A DNA stretch of 64,000 bases from Enchytraeus crypticus. Its lineage: Eukaryota; Annelida; Clitellata; Enchytraeida; Enchytraeidae. The DNA is taken from positions 1,674,501 through 1,738,500 of the forward strand of contig CAJHZI010000513.1 of assembly GCA_905160935.1 (NCBI GenBank), in the 5' to 3' direction. The position numbers and the translations under genes were made by a program. The notes under the pieces are model-generated. The model was not told where the DNA came from, did no database searches, and worked only from the letters and a program-made list of their open reading frames with translations. This document shows positions 63,440 through 64,000 of this stretch, piece after piece; position 1 is the stretch's first letter, and every line of letters starts with the position of its first letter.

Positions 63440-64000
63440 GATGCATCATCATCTTCCCTTAAATCCCAGTTTAACCAGTGTCAGGATACGAATAGACCTC
63501 CAATCCTATCTGACCAACACCATATGTGGATCAATCCAATATTTTTTATGTCTTTCTTAATCACCGCATCCCACGTCAGTTGTGGTCTACCTCTTTCTAG
63601 CTTAACATCAAGCTCTCCCTTCAAACTCTTTACTACATCCTCATCTGCCTTTCTCACAATATGCCCATACCATTTCAAGCTCGATTGAGCCAACCTATTC
63701 CTAATCTCCTCAACATTCAAATCCATCCTCACATTCACTTTCCATTCTGTCTTTCCTAGTTTTACCACACAGTAGACGTAACATTCTCATTTCTGCTACA
63801 TGCAGATTTCCTTTTTAGTGCCCAATACTCTGAACCATACAACATTACTGGCCTTACCACAGAACTATAAAATTTTCCTTTCAATCTTAGCGGCATTCCC
63901 CTATCATACAGCACTCCACTAGCTGCTCTTCACTTTGCCCATCCAGCCTGAATCCTACCGGTAACCTCCTTTTCCAACTCCCCTTCATCCTCTATTATAG
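63440..64000 (-). mobile_element. Non-LTR retrotransposon ORF2 C-terminal part, running off the right edge
   Basis: Minus-strand reading gives RNRLAQSSLKWYGHIVRK, LERGRPQLTWDAVIKKD and, with frame breaks upstream, RLKGKFYSSVVRPVMLYGSE and WALKR. This is the classic RT tail (V-R-P-x-x-L-Y-G-S-E, W-x-G-H, G-R-P). The frame is disrupted between 63770 and 64000, so it is a dead copy here; the 5' part lies outside the window. Confidence 0.75.

Overview
The window looks like AT-rich animal nuclear DNA. It has short spliced exons with GT-AG introns, dense microsatellites, tRNA-derived SINEs, hAT-type MITEs and decayed LINE ends, and no operons. Three gene copies carry a TATA box followed, 27 bases on, by the TCAGT initiator known from arthropod promoters. 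With the LINE types seen, this makes an arthropod most likely; the sequence alone does not show which class.

The main content is a three-copy family related to ANKFN1 (Drosophila wide awake/WAKE). Gene A (+, 25464-33743), gene B (-, 47391-40619) and gene C (+, 51076-58507) can each be read exon by exon, with the same exon lengths and intron phases. All three start with an unfamiliar 77-residue leader instead of ankyrin repeats and then follow the ANKFN1 C-terminal half. A is intact (12 exons, 743 codons). B has lost both FN3 exons through a deletion that keeps the frame (10 exons, 641 codons). C keeps FN3, but a two-base GA gain in its last exon shifts the frame and should cut about 85 residues. 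The duplicated unit includes promoter and 3' flank: about 23180-35640 (A), 39210-49210 (B, inverted) and 49616-59970 (C). B and C lie head to head around a TA-rich palindrome near 49.5 kb. Exons 7 to 11 of B and C, introns included, are almost identical, while the flanking introns group A with C on one side and A with B on the other. This mosaic points to gene conversion between the inverted copies.

Upstream (8.3-17.9 kb, +) is a second, unrecognised spliced gene. Three exons join convincingly in frame, and a longer eight-exon chain is phase-consistent but weaker. It may be an independent gene or distant 5' exons of a longer ANKFN1-like transcript. I could not find ankyrin exons anywhere.

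The rest is repeat-rich intergenic sequence: 1-8.3 kb, 18.1-23.2 kb, 35.6-39.2 kb and 60-64 kb. It holds SINEs, a hAT MITE with an intact 8-bp target duplication nested in an older copy, LINE 3' fragments (one running off the right edge) and long simple-sequence arrays.
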